From: Stachybotrys elegans
Lineage: Eukaryota > Ascomycota > Sordariomycetes > Hypocreales > Stachybotryaceae
Length of the DNA: 64,000 bases
NCBI GenBank assembly: GCA_020746835.1
Contig: JAGPNK010000042.1
Span: 1-64,000, forward strand
Direction of reading: 5' to 3'
The position numbers were made by a program, and so were the translations under genes. The notes beneath the pieces are model-generated. The model saw only the letters and a list, made by a program, of their open reading frames with translations. It searched no databases and had not been told where the DNA came from. Positions 21,938 to 30,704 of the stretch are shown piece after piece; the stretch's first letter is position 1, and every line of letters begins with the position of its first letter.

Positions 21938-22281
21938 ACTGCAGCGGCCTCCTGGCTGGGACGAGAGTATTATGGAAACCGAGGGAGATCTGACGCCCTC
22001 CCTGTATGTAATCGCCTGTCTTCACTTTTTCGAGTAGTCGTCTGTTGGCCAACAGGCTGACGCCAAAGTTCTTTGAAGTCGCCTGCTTGTTATCTTCAGA
22101 GTTAACAGATCTTGACTAGAATCTTGGGGGAAAGATCAATATGGTCCAAGCCTAGGTTAGCTTGATATTCTTCGGTTACGCTTTTCTTACTATTAACGGT
22201 TGGCAGGATCTGGTTTCTGCGGCAAATGCAAATTTTCTAATTAGTGGGTTATCAAGACGGGGTCTACGGGAACGCGGCCTG
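21938..22281. other. transporter upstream region
   Basis: Upstream of the Trk start and up to the retrotransposon junction. No gene is seen. It should include the Trk promoter, with the retrotransposon inserted about 340 bp upstream of the start codon. Confidence 0.4.
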
Positions 22282-22286
22282 AGCGG

Positions 22287-23195
22287 ATGGGCCATGACCT
22301 GAAGCGAGCACATGAGCTGCTTGAAGCTATCGCAGCGCGCGCTCCGGCTACCCCGCCAGTCTCTTTCGCTGACGTCACGCGTTCATCATCCTCATCCGAG
22401 CCTAGCAAGGTGAGGACGAACGTCTCTAACAACAACACCTTGGCATCGTCTTTGGCAAATGAGCTCTATTGCACGATTGATACGTCACGGGTCGAAGAAG
22501 GGAACAGAGACTGTGCACAGGTGGGACCAATCCGGAAAGCCATCGAAAGTGAGATGAGGGCGAAGGATGGCCGGGCGACCTGGAGATGCGCGGCAGTTGT
22601 GAGGGATGCTCGGAACGAAGAGCGAGTCAAGGTCATCTGCAGAGATGAAAACGAATTGAAGCAGGTCAAGGACGCCGCGCAGAAGACGGCGGTGGTGGGA
22701 GCGAGGGTGATGAGAGACCAGCTCTACCCGGTGAAGGTGGACAACGCCAACCGAACCGCAGTGCTAGACGCAGAAGGGAACGTCCTACCTGGGGCGGCTG
22801 AAGCGCTCGGCGCCGAGAATAACGTTAATATTGCCAAAATCTCATGGCTAAGCAGAAAGGAATCGGGAAAAGCGTACGGGTCGATGGTGGTGTATGTCAC
22901 GAAGGGAAACGACGCGATGCGGCTCCTGGACGGACACTACTTTGACCTGGCCGGGGAGTCAGCGTGCACAAACGTCTTTGAACCACGCAAGGGACCAGTA
23001 CAGTGCTACACCTGCCAAGAGATTGGTCATAAGTCGTTCCGGTGCAAGAACCCTCAGATTTGCGGAAGATGCGCGGGACCGGGGCATCATCACAGGGAGT
23101 GCCAGGTGGCGGAACCGAAGTGCGTGCTGTGCGGCGGACCACATGAATCGTTCAGCCGGAACTGCCGTGTGCGGAACGCACGCAGCGATGTGTAA
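22287..23195 (+). CDS. retrotransposon ORF1 (Gag-like), N-truncated
   Basis: 302 codons remain, against 387 in copy 2, so about 85 N-terminal residues including the coiled coil are lost. The C-terminal part carries three zinc knuckles: CYTCQEIGHKSFRC and CGRCAGPGHHHREC (C-x2-C-x4-H-x4-C) and the variant CVLCGGPHESFSRNC. The protein is expected to bind element RNA and act as chaperone. Stop TAA 23193-23195 overlaps the ORF2 start in the string ATGTGTAA. It differs from copy 2 at few positions (for example AIAARAP against AVAARAP, VVGARV against VVGVRV). The listed start is merely the first Met after the truncation. Confidence 0.8.
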   Translation: MGHDLKRAHELLEAIAARAPATPPVSFADVTRSSSSSEPSKVRTNVSNNNTLASSLANELYCTIDTSRVEEGNRDCAQVGPIRKAIESEMRAKDGRATWRCAAVVRDARNEERVKVICRDENELKQVKDAAQKTAVVGARVMRDQLYPVKVDNANRTAVLDAEGNVLPGAAEALGAENNVNIAKISWLSRKESGKAYGSMVVYVTKGNDAMRLLDGHYFDLAGESACTNVFEPRKGPVQCYTCQEIGHKSFRCKNPQICGRCAGPGHHHRECQVAEPKCVLCGGPHESFSRNCRVRNARSDV

Positions 23196-26100
23196 GGCCT
23201 TCCGCATCCTACAGCTCAATGTACGAAAGCGAGAACCGGTACAACAAAGTTTGATGAACGACGCAGACCTCAAGGACTACGGAGTGCTGGCGGTCTCTGA
23301 GCCGTACGCAAAAATGATCGATAGCAAGGTAGTAACGAGCCCTGCGGGGCACAGCAACTGGACAAGGATGATACCAACGCACGCGCACGATGCGCCCTGG
23401 CCGATCCGAAGCATGCTCTGGGTACGAAGCGACATCGAGGCGGAGCAGGTGCCGATACCATCAGCCGATCTCACGGCAGCGGTGCTTCGACTGCCAGAGA
23501 GAGACATCCTGATGGTGTCAGTGTACGTGGAAGGGAAGAACACAGAGGCGCTGACATCTACAGTTAGAGTACTGCATGGCCTGATCCAGCGATTCCGTAA
23601 TGGCACGGGTACGCGTACGGACGTGGTGCTGGCTGGAGACTTCAATCGCCATGACCTGCTCTGGACCGGAGATGAGGTATCAGCGAGAAGACAAGGCGAA
23701 GCCGAGCCAATCATCGACTTGATGAACGAGCACGGCCTCTGCAGCCTCCTTCCGAGGGGCACGAAGACGTGGCAAGGCCCGGACAAAGAGAGCACCATCG
23801 ACTTGGTGCTCGCAACGTCGGAACTGGCAGACGAGATGGTGACGTGCGCCCCCCACCCGACCGATCACGGGTCAGACCACAGAGCGATCCAGACGACATT
23901 CGACATCGCGATGCCCGAGAGGAGCACGACACAAAGACTCTTGTTCAAGAACGCTCCTTGGACTCCTATAGGAGCCAGAGTGGAAGATAACCTCCGGCCG
24001 CTCCCCTGGGCCGTCGACGTGCAGACGCAGACGGACCAGCTGATGCGAGTCGTCATAGAGGCAATCCACGAGCTGACGCCTCGAGCACAACCTCCACCGT
24101 ATGCGAAACGCTGGTGGACAAAGGACTTAACACGACTGCGGCGGGCATACACGTTCTGGCGGAATCAATCGAGGGCGCAACGGCGAGCAGGTCAAACGCG
24201 GCCAGACCTGGAACGACGAGCCAAGGAAGCAGCCAAGGAGTACCACGACGCCATACGGAGCCAGAAGAAAGCACATTGGGACGACTTCCTGGCCGAAGAT
24301 GTCAACATCTGGAAAGCGGCCAAGTATCTCGAACCCAGCAAGGACACCATGGGCGATAAGGTGCCACCCTTGAAGAGAGGAAATGGATCTAGGACAAAGG
24401 ACAAGGCAGAACAAGCCGAGGAGCTGCTCGGCACGTTCTTTCCTCCCTTGCCAGCGAGAATCGAAGACGAAGGAGTGCGACAACAGCGGAAGGCGGTGCC
24501 CATGCCGGACCTGACCCTGGAAGAAATCGAGGAAAAAGTCATGGCAGCAAAACCGTGGAAAGCACCCGGCGAAGATGGCCTCCCGGCGATGGTGTGGAGA
24601 CGACTCTGGCCGGCGGTAAAGCACCGGGTCTTAGCTCTCTTCGATGCGTCGCTCAGAGACGGCATAGTGCCTCACCAATGGAGAAGTGCGAAAATCATCC
24701 CGCTGAAGAAGCCGGACAAGGGAGACTACACGGTGGCGAAGGCGTGGCGACCGATATCGCTTTTGTCAACCCTTGGTAAAATAATGGAAGCGGTCGTCGC
24801 TGAGCGCATCTCCTACGCGGTAGAGACTTACGGGCTCCTGCCCGCAAACCACTTCGGAGCGAGGAAGCGACGGTCGGCCGAGCAAGCGCTCCTGCTCCTG
24901 CAGGAACAAATTTACAAGGCATGGAGAGCTCGCAAAGTGCTCAGCCTGATCAGCTTCGATGTTAAAGGCGCCTACAACGGAGTGTGCAAAGAGCGACTAC
25001 TCGAGAGGATGAGGGCGAGAGGGATACCAGATAGACTGGTCAGGTGGATCGACGCCTTCTGCTCCGGGCGAACAGCCTCGATGGTGGTGAACGGGTACAC
25101 GTCTGAGCAGCGAGAGCTACCCCAAGCAGGTCTCCCTCAGGGATCGCCGCTGTCGCCCGTCTTGTTCCTCTTCTTCAACGCAGATTTAGTGCAGAGAAGA
25201 ATTAAGGCGGAAGGCGGCTCAATTGCATTCGTGGACGATTACTCGGCCTGGGTGACCGGCCCGACCGCGGAGGCGAACCGGGCAGGCATTCAGTCGATCA
25301 TCAACCAAGCGCTCGAGTGGGAGAGACGCAGCGGTGCAACGTTTGAAGCGGACAAGACGACAGTCATCCACTTCACGCGAGTCGCCGTGCGTAACAGCGA
25401 CAGGTCGTTCTGGATCAAAGAGAACGAGGTCAAACCTAAAAACAGCGCAAAAATTCTGGGAGTGGTCATGGACGTAGGCCTGCGGTACCAGGAGCACATG
25501 GCTAGAGCCGCCGCCAAGGGGCTCACCGCCGCCATATGTCTGAGAAGGTTGAAAATGCTGTCACCGAGGGTGGCGAGACAGTTATTCGTAGCGACGGTCG
25601 CGCCGGCGATGGACTATGCCTCCAACGTCTGGACGCACGCTCGCCGCGCAAGAGAAGCTGCCTGGCTGAACAAAGCGCAGCTGGTGGGAGCGCAGGCAAT
25701 TACAGGAGCGTTCCGTACTGTCGCAACGGCGGTGGCCGAGGCCGAAGCCAGTATCCAGACGGTAGAGCAACGACACAGACAAGCCGCGACAAGATTCTGC
25801 ATCAACTTGCGGACCCTTCCGAAGACACACCCGCTGGCAGCTTTGAAGAACAAGGCAAGCAAGCGATTTATATCACCAATGCAGAAGATTGTCTCGGCGG
25901 TGGAAAGGGACCATACGAAGCGGATGGAGGTTATCCATGAGTATGCGTTGCCGCCATGGACCAGTAGCATCCCAGCAGTGGTCGAGGACGACCTAGCGAA
26001 GGCAGCCAAGGCACCAAACGACGTCGAGGGCATCATCATAGCAACATCTAGCTCGAAGAAGGGCGGCATAGTGGGAATGGGAGGCGTCGTGTGCGACGCG

Positions 26101-26973
26101 ACTCGCAACAGCGCAGGCGAGGTAGTTACCAGCTATTCTGTCACTGTCGGGCCCGGAGACGAGCAGAATCCGTACACAGCGGAACTAGCAGCAATAGCGA
26201 TGGCGCTGGAGTGCACGCCGACCAGGCTTCCTTTTCGGGACGTAACGGTCATGACGAGCAACCACTCGGCCGTGGAAGTGATCAGGAGGCCCCGGCAGCA
26301 ATCCGGTCAATGCACTATCCGTCAGATATACGACCGCACCAAGTGCCTTCGGAAAAGAGGCTGTTCTGTTAGAGTCATGTGGGTGCCGGCTAAGGCCGAA
26401 GGTTTTGCATTGGGACCGATGGCCAAGGCAGCAGCGCAGAGAGCTACCAAAGCAGAGTGCGTGGTAGAGACACCGTCGTACCAAGCAAGGTCCACAACAC
26501 TTCGACTGGCGCTCCTCCAACAACAGCAGTGTGAGCGACTCCCGGAAGGGGTTGGACAGTACTCAAAGCGCATCGACAAGGCGCTGCCGGGCAAGCACAC
26601 CCGTGCACTATATGACTCGTTACAAAGAAAAGAATCGGACGTGATAGCCCAGCTTCGGACTGGGATGATGCGACTGAACAGTTATCTTCACAGGATAGGG
26701 GCAGCGGAATCGGACATATGCGATTGTGGACAAGCAGCAGAGACGATTGGGCACTTCCTCTTCCGATGCAAAAAGTGGACAATGCAACGGGAAGCCATGT
26801 TTAAATGCTCGCGAACAAATATTGGGAATTTGTCTTTCTTCTTGGGAGGAAAAGCTGCGTCGGACGACGAAAAGTGGAAGCCAGATATGCAGGCCGTACG
26901 TGCGGCAATCAAATTTGCTATCGCGACAAACAGGCTCGATGCGGACCAGCGGCATCGGCAAACTAACTTCTAG
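23188..26973 (+). CDS. retrotransposon ORF2: endonuclease-RT-RNaseH-like
   Basis: 1261 aa from the ATG overlapping the ORF1 stop. The frame is open further upstream, but that part is only the antiphase of ORF1. Domains in order: an apurinic-type endonuclease (LQLNVRK at the start, LAGDFNRHD, STIDLVLAT, TDHGSDHRAI); reverse transcriptase with SFDVKGAYNGV (Asp591), GLPQGSPLSPVLF and FVDDYSAW (Asp683, Asp684); an RNase H-like region at about 945-1090; and a C-terminal C-x-C-x8-H-x4-C finger (CDCGQAAETIGHFLFRC). In the RNase H region only the Glu of YTAEL (Glu999) is clear. The other catalytic acids are replaced. The protein should nick target DNA and copy element RNA. The frame is intact. Confidence 0.9.
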   Translation: MCKAFRILQLNVRKREPVQQSLMNDADLKDYGVLAVSEPYAKMIDSKVVTSPAGHSNWTRMIPTHAHDAPWPIRSMLWVRSDIEAEQVPIPSADLTAAVLRLPERDILMVSVYVEGKNTEALTSTVRVLHGLIQRFRNGTGTRTDVVLAGDFNRHDLLWTGDEVSARRQGEAEPIIDLMNEHGLCSLLPRGTKTWQGPDKESTIDLVLATSELADEMVTCAPHPTDHGSDHRAIQTTFDIAMPERSTTQRLLFKNAPWTPIGARVEDNLRPLPWAVDVQTQTDQLMRVVIEAIHELTPRAQPPPYAKRWWTKDLTRLRRAYTFWRNQSRAQRRAGQTRPDLERRAKEAAKEYHDAIRSQKKAHWDDFLAEDVNIWKAAKYLEPSKDTMGDKVPPLKRGNGSRTKDKAEQAEELLGTFFPPLPARIEDEGVRQQRKAVPMPDLTLEEIEEKVMAAKPWKAPGEDGLPAMVWRRLWPAVKHRVLALFDASLRDGIVPHQWRSAKIIPLKKPDKGDYTVAKAWRPISLLSTLGKIMEAVVAERISYAVETYGLLPANHFGARKRRSAEQALLLLQEQIYKAWRARKVLSLISFDVKGAYNGVCKERLLERMRARGIPDRLVRWIDAFCSGRTASMVVNGYTSEQRELPQAGLPQGSPLSPVLFLFFNADLVQRRIKAEGGSIAFVDDYSAWVTGPTAEANRAGIQSIINQALEWERRSGATFEADKTTVIHFTRVAVRNSDRSFWIKENEVKPKNSAKILGVVMDVGLRYQEHMARAAAKGLTAAICLRRLKMLSPRVARQLFVATVAPAMDYASNVWTHARRAREAAWLNKAQLVGAQAITGAFRTVATAVAEAEASIQTVEQRHRQAATRFCINLRTLPKTHPLAALKNKASKRFISPMQKIVSAVERDHTKRMEVIHEYALPPWTSSIPAVVEDDLAKAAKAPNDVEGIIIATSSSKKGGIVGMGGVVCDATRNSAGEVVTSYSVTVGPGDEQNPYTAELAAIAMALECTPTRLPFRDVTVMTSNHSAVEVIRRPRQQSGQCTIRQIYDRTKCLRKRGCSVRVMWVPAKAEGFALGPMAKAAAQRATKAECVVETPSYQARSTTLRLALLQQQQCERLPEGVGQYSKRIDKALPGKHTRALYDSLQRKESDVIAQLRTGMMRLNSYLHRIGAAESDICDCGQAAETIGHFLFRCKKWTMQREAMFKCSRTNIGNLSFFLGGKAASDDEKWKPDMQAVRAAIKFAIATNRLDADQRHRQTNF

Positions 26974-27237
26974 CGTGCGATTATACTAACAAAAAGCAGC
27001 CTCAATTTGGCAGACCGTGCTTCAGCTGCTGAGAATAGGATGCTGAACACTTGCAGAATTTGGCCTTCAAGCAGGCCTGTCATGGAACAAGCAGCGACGA
27101 GGTTGAGCAGCAAGCGATGAGACGACAATCCGTGGGGCTTGGGGTGTCAGGTACCAAATGTTCTGAAATGTGAACTAGATTGTGTCAAGGCCCTATAGGG
27201 GCTTCCCTCCGGGCGAAATAAAATCCAATCCAAAATC

Positions 27238-27627
27238 CGTACCGGTTCGCGAATCCGCACAGACTGTCCCGAGCCAAAAAAAAAAAAAACCCCCCAAAAA
27301 AAACCCCCAAAAAAAACCACGTTAATAATAATCCAGCGCGTGTCGTCGCGTTTAGTTTCCCTTGTAGCAAGGCGCGTCATGGGGGTCGTTAATAAATTCA
27401 CAAGTGTACATTCCAGCATGTCGATTTGCTTGAACAAATGCGTGATTGCTATGTATCATCGTGCGAAAGCTTCCAATGCCCATCACGAGCACAGCTGTTC
27501 AATAAATACATCGTGAAGTGGGAATGTCATCATGTCCGACTCAACCCACACATTCCAATACTTTACAGTGCCTTGATCCCGCAAATTTGCTTTTCGTCGA
27601 ACGCTAAAAAAATAAAATAAAGTAAAA
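27238..27627. other. element flank with A/C-tract, promoter region
   Basis: It contains an unusual run of alternating poly-A and poly-C blocks at about 27277-27318, then ordinary AT-rich sequence leading to the acyltransferase start. No gene. Confidence 0.5.
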
Positions 27628-29187
27628 ATGGCCCAGAGAGCTTCCGAATACCTGCATCCGACCCTCCAGGACCGCACACCTGCCACCACCACCCCTCTCT
27701 CCATCGCCGACTCGGCATGCATCCGGTTTGCAGACACGGGCGGTATCTGGGTGTTCCATCCATCTCCCAGCGGTGCTCCACCGATACATCATCTCAGGAG
27801 CTCTCTGGTCTCTGCCCTGGCCCTGTTTCCACACTGGGCCGGCCAAGTCGCCTTTGTAGAGCACCGCCCCGGCGGCATACACTCTGAGCGCTGCGGTCGC
27901 CTCCAGGTCTCGTACGGCTACGATTCGGACCCAGGCGTGGGATGGACAGTCGTCGAGCACGACTTTCCCGCCGCCTCCATTGTTCCTGAAGCGGGCGCCC
28001 TATCCCGTGGACCATGGAACTGCGATGTCTTCCCCGAGGCTAAGCTCATGCCTGGTGGTAAGCTCCAGCTGAACGATCTCGGGGCAGATGCAGGACTTCC
28101 CAGTACGCGGGTCCAGCTCAATCGCTTTTCCTGCGGTGGCTACGCCGTCGCGATCAAGGTTCTCCACGTCCTGGCCGACGCCCAGTCGCTTCTGCTGTTT
28201 GTCCACGAATGGGCCGCGCAGTGTCGCACGGAATGCGGGAATCCAAGCCCATCGCCATTTGCAAAGCCAATCTTTGATCCCGCCGCTGTGAATGCCCGTG
28301 CGGCCGGCAATGTCGACGCTGCCGTACCAGATGCTGCCATTATGGACACGGCTATGGCTTTGCCGCAAGCCTGGTATGACTTGTGGGATACGAATGCTGA
28401 AGGCTACTTGCCCTTCCTGGTCGATCCTTTCCAAAGATCTATTGCTCAAGATGTCCCGAATGCTGCGACATTGCTGCCGGCCACCGCTCCCCCATGGACT
28501 ACTTGGGACATTTTTCGCCCAGTATCTCGGGTTGTGTACCACTTCAGCGGCGCACAGCTCAAGGCCCTCAAGAAGCATGTACAGAGCGATGGGGGTAATA
28601 GTGCTGATGTTTCTCGCCTTGACGTTCTGCTGGCCCAGCTCTTCATCCTCATCACGCGAGCGCGACAGCACCAACAAGCCCCCTCCAACAATGTCACGCT
28701 CAGCCTCACAATGGACATGCGCCGTCGTCTGTCACCTCCACTGCCAGACACCAATCTTGGCTCTCCCGTCTTCTTGTCCCAGATCCAGGAAATCGCCTCT
28801 GCGGTGCGAGGCAGCACGGTCGCGGACATTGCTTCCAAGCTCCGACGCACCACAAAAGCATTCACAGCCGATGCTGTGGCCGCCTATCTACATGCTTCTG
28901 CATTTGAGCCAACACCGCTGAGATTGATGCACAGCTTTGTGGGCTCTCACAGCCTGACCGTGTCGTCGTGGCAGCGATTGCGGCTATACGAGGTCGACTT
29001 TGAGGGGACGCGAAACAAACCGGCTTATGTGCATGATGCTGCTGCACTGATAGACGGACTAGTTATCGTCATGGATCCTCTTGTAGACGATGAAGGCGTA
29101 GACGTCATGCTCTCTCTGGACGCCGAAACGATCCCTCACTTGGCGACTGAGATGGCAGAGGCAGGTAGAGTGGGTTTTGGGGGTTAG
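27628..29187 (+). CDS. BAHD-type acyltransferase
   Basis: A single exon of 519 aa. The catalytic HxxxD motif is HVLAD (His180, Asp184) after a hydrophobic strand, as in BAHD acyltransferases. The second family signature near the C-terminus, usually DFGWG, is represented by VDFEGTRNKP, a relaxed version common in fungal members. An N-terminal part with HLRSSLVSALALFPHWAGQ, and LDVLLAQLFILITRAR with VTLSLTMDMRRR before the linker, fit the two-lobed fold. Such enzymes move an acyl group from acyl-CoA to an alcohol or amine in secondary metabolism. No biosynthetic partner lies nearby, so the substrate cannot be guessed. The start has clean upstream AT-rich sequence and the gene is intact. Confidence 0.8.
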   Translation: MAQRASEYLHPTLQDRTPATTTPLSIADSACIRFADTGGIWVFHPSPSGAPPIHHLRSSLVSALALFPHWAGQVAFVEHRPGGIHSERCGRLQVSYGYDSDPGVGWTVVEHDFPAASIVPEAGALSRGPWNCDVFPEAKLMPGGKLQLNDLGADAGLPSTRVQLNRFSCGGYAVAIKVLHVLADAQSLLLFVHEWAAQCRTECGNPSPSPFAKPIFDPAAVNARAAGNVDAAVPDAAIMDTAMALPQAWYDLWDTNAEGYLPFLVDPFQRSIAQDVPNAATLLPATAPPWTTWDIFRPVSRVVYHFSGAQLKALKKHVQSDGGNSADVSRLDVLLAQLFILITRARQHQQAPSNNVTLSLTMDMRRRLSPPLPDTNLGSPVFLSQIQEIASAVRGSTVADIASKLRRTTKAFTADAVAAYLHASAFEPTPLRLMHSFVGSHSLTVSSWQRLRLYEVDFEGTRNKPAYVHDAAALIDGLVIVMDPLVDDEGVDVMLSLDAETIPHLATEMAEAGRVGFGG

Positions 29188-29640
29188 GTAGATAGGGTTC
29201 AGGGGAGGGAGGGAGGGAGGGAGGGAGTAGTAAGAGACTAAGATAACTCTAGTAGTAGTAGTTCTTCCCCATGGGGAAGGCTACAACTATACATATATAA
29301 AACTGCTAACTAGGTATAATAGAGCACTAATACCTCCTAATAAGTTCTCCTCCCTCCATAGTAGTAGGGAAGCCCATATATATATTATATATCTTCCCCA
29401 TAGGGAAGCTTATACTTTGTCTTCCCCACGGGGAAGAAGCCTATATATTTGCCTTCCCCATAGGGAAGTGCGTACATTTGTCTTCCCGATAGGGAAGCCT
29501 GTACATTGTCTTCCCCACAGTGAGGAAGAAGAAGAAGAAGTACACATATTATCTTCCCCCTCTCCCTAATACTGGTCTTCACTACTAGTCTTCACCATCT
29601 TCAAAGCTAGCAAAAGCTACTTAGTACTATTGCAAAGAGG
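29188..29640. repeat. cluster of short CTTCCC/GGGAAG hairpins
   Basis: After a GGGA repeat (29203-29226) and an AGT repeat, six inverted repeats of the form CTTCCCC-n-GGGGAAG occur at 29263-29279, 29391-29407, 29420-29436, 29453-29469, 29480-29497 and 29508-29527. The last five are spaced about 30 bp apart. Several are perfect palindromes of 14-16 bp. Spacers are AT-rich. A related hairpin lies at about 33435-33455. They could be transcriptional terminator-like structures or remnants of a small repeat family. Confidence 0.6.
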
Positions 29641-29809
29641 CGTGCTACATAAGATAATAGGACAAAATAGGGGGTCAAGAACCATCATCTATCGCGAGTA
29701 GATGCCTAATTAGAACAAGGAAAACAAGCAAGGTGATAGAGGAATACTAATGCTATGTTAGATGTAAGTGGGATAAGCTACCCTTTATAGTAACCAATAT
29801 AAAGTCTGC

Positions 29810-29815
29810 AGTACC

Positions 29816-29846
<31 letters not shown>

Positions 29847-30015
29847 TAAGGCGGGAAGGAAAAGGGGATGAAGGAGATAAGAAGGGAGTGGTAGGGAAAG
29901 GAAGGAAGGCAGGAAGGGAGGGAGGGAGGAAGGGAGGAAGGGAGGAAGGGAGGAAGGGAGGAAGGGAGGAAGGAAGGAAGGTAGGTAGGTAGGTAGGGAA
30001 GGGAAGGGAAGAGAA
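29810..30015. repeat. AGT microsatellite and polypurine tract
   Basis: An AGT/TAG trinucleotide run at about 29814-29846 is followed by a long purine-only tract built from GGAAG and GGAGG units to about 30015. It yields only a Leu/Pro/Ser low-complexity translation on the minus strand, which I do not accept as a gene. Confidence 0.75.
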
Positions 30016-30704
30016 AGGAGATGAGACAAAGACGCAGGATGTTGGTCTAAAACCATAAGACGCGTGTAGCGGCAAGCTAAAACCAGGCAGGGGCAAGCAT
30101 TGCGTCTGCAGGGAATGCCCCAAGCGTCTAGGGTCCCATGTAACGCTAGGATCATTCAGCTCTAATCAGTCAGGAACAGCAGGGTGCATTCTGGCTGGAA
30201 CTTCTCCTTTATCGGCAGTAGCAGAGTTATAGCATGAAGTGAGTCGTTGATTGGGATTTTTATCCTTCAGTCCAAAACTCAAGTATGCAAGGACTTTGTA
30301 TTATCTTCCCACCACAACATCCATTGACTAGCTTTGAGCATGAGGCCAGGACCTATACACCAAGATTTGGTTCTACATATATCAAGCAAGCAAATAAATA
30401 CACATTACTAATAGAAACGTACTATATTATTTAAACAGAGGTATTATGGAAGAAGGGTTACTATGAGTTTAGGGTAGCTTAGGATTATATTATTCTGGTA
30501 GCTTAGTCATTGATTGTTACGGTATATTAAGGGATCACGGCCGCTGAAGGGGCTACCTAATATAGGGATAAGGGCAGGGTAGAAGATGAAGGTTCTCTCT
30601 CTTTTTCCTTAGATGCAACAAGCCACAGCACATACATAAGCATAGGGAAGCTTACTATGTCATGAACGCCTATCTTGTCTATTTGATGTTTCAACAGCAT
30701 TACA
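30016..30704. other. region upstream of gene A
   Basis: AT-rich and without a supported reading frame. It probably contains the promoter of the following two-exon gene. Confidence 0.4.

Larger units (their letters stand above)
22282..27237 (+). mobile_element. non-LTR retrotransposon copy 1, 5'-truncated
   Basis: Homology with the second copy (minus strand, 58761 onwards) begins at about 22282 and runs to the shared 3' end at about 27237. The 3' untranslated part ends in AATAAAATCCAATCCAAA. The 5' end of ORF1 is missing, which is typical of incomplete target-primed reverse transcription. Both remaining frames are open and differ from copy 2 by only a few residues. Gene order is ORF1 (zinc knuckles), then ORF2 with endonuclease, reverse transcriptase and RNase H-like parts. 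It fits the fungal Tad/I-like group. I could not identify a clear target-site duplication. Confidence 0.88.

Noticed and set aside
22894..23187. Upstream extension of ORF2 in copy 1 (and the same in copy 2)
   Set aside because: The frame is open by chance opposite the ORF1 zinc knuckles. The endonuclease starts at the ATG overlapping the ORF1 stop.
22230..27290. Target-site duplication around LINE copy 1
   Set aside because: I compared the flanks and found no convincing direct repeat. The element is 5'-truncated and may have been rearranged.
28000..28677. 225-codon open frame antisense to the acyltransferase
   Set aside because: It is the mirror of a GC-rich coding region, has no domain and conflicts with the well-supported HxxxD gene.
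29250..29530. CRISPR-like array
   Set aside because: The repeated units are short palindromes with degenerate spacers in a fungal nuclear context. Repeats are too short and uneven.
29778..30155. Pro/Leu/Ser-rich minus-strand frames of 112-125 codons
   Set aside because: They arise from translating the polypurine and AGT repeats. They are low-complexity only.
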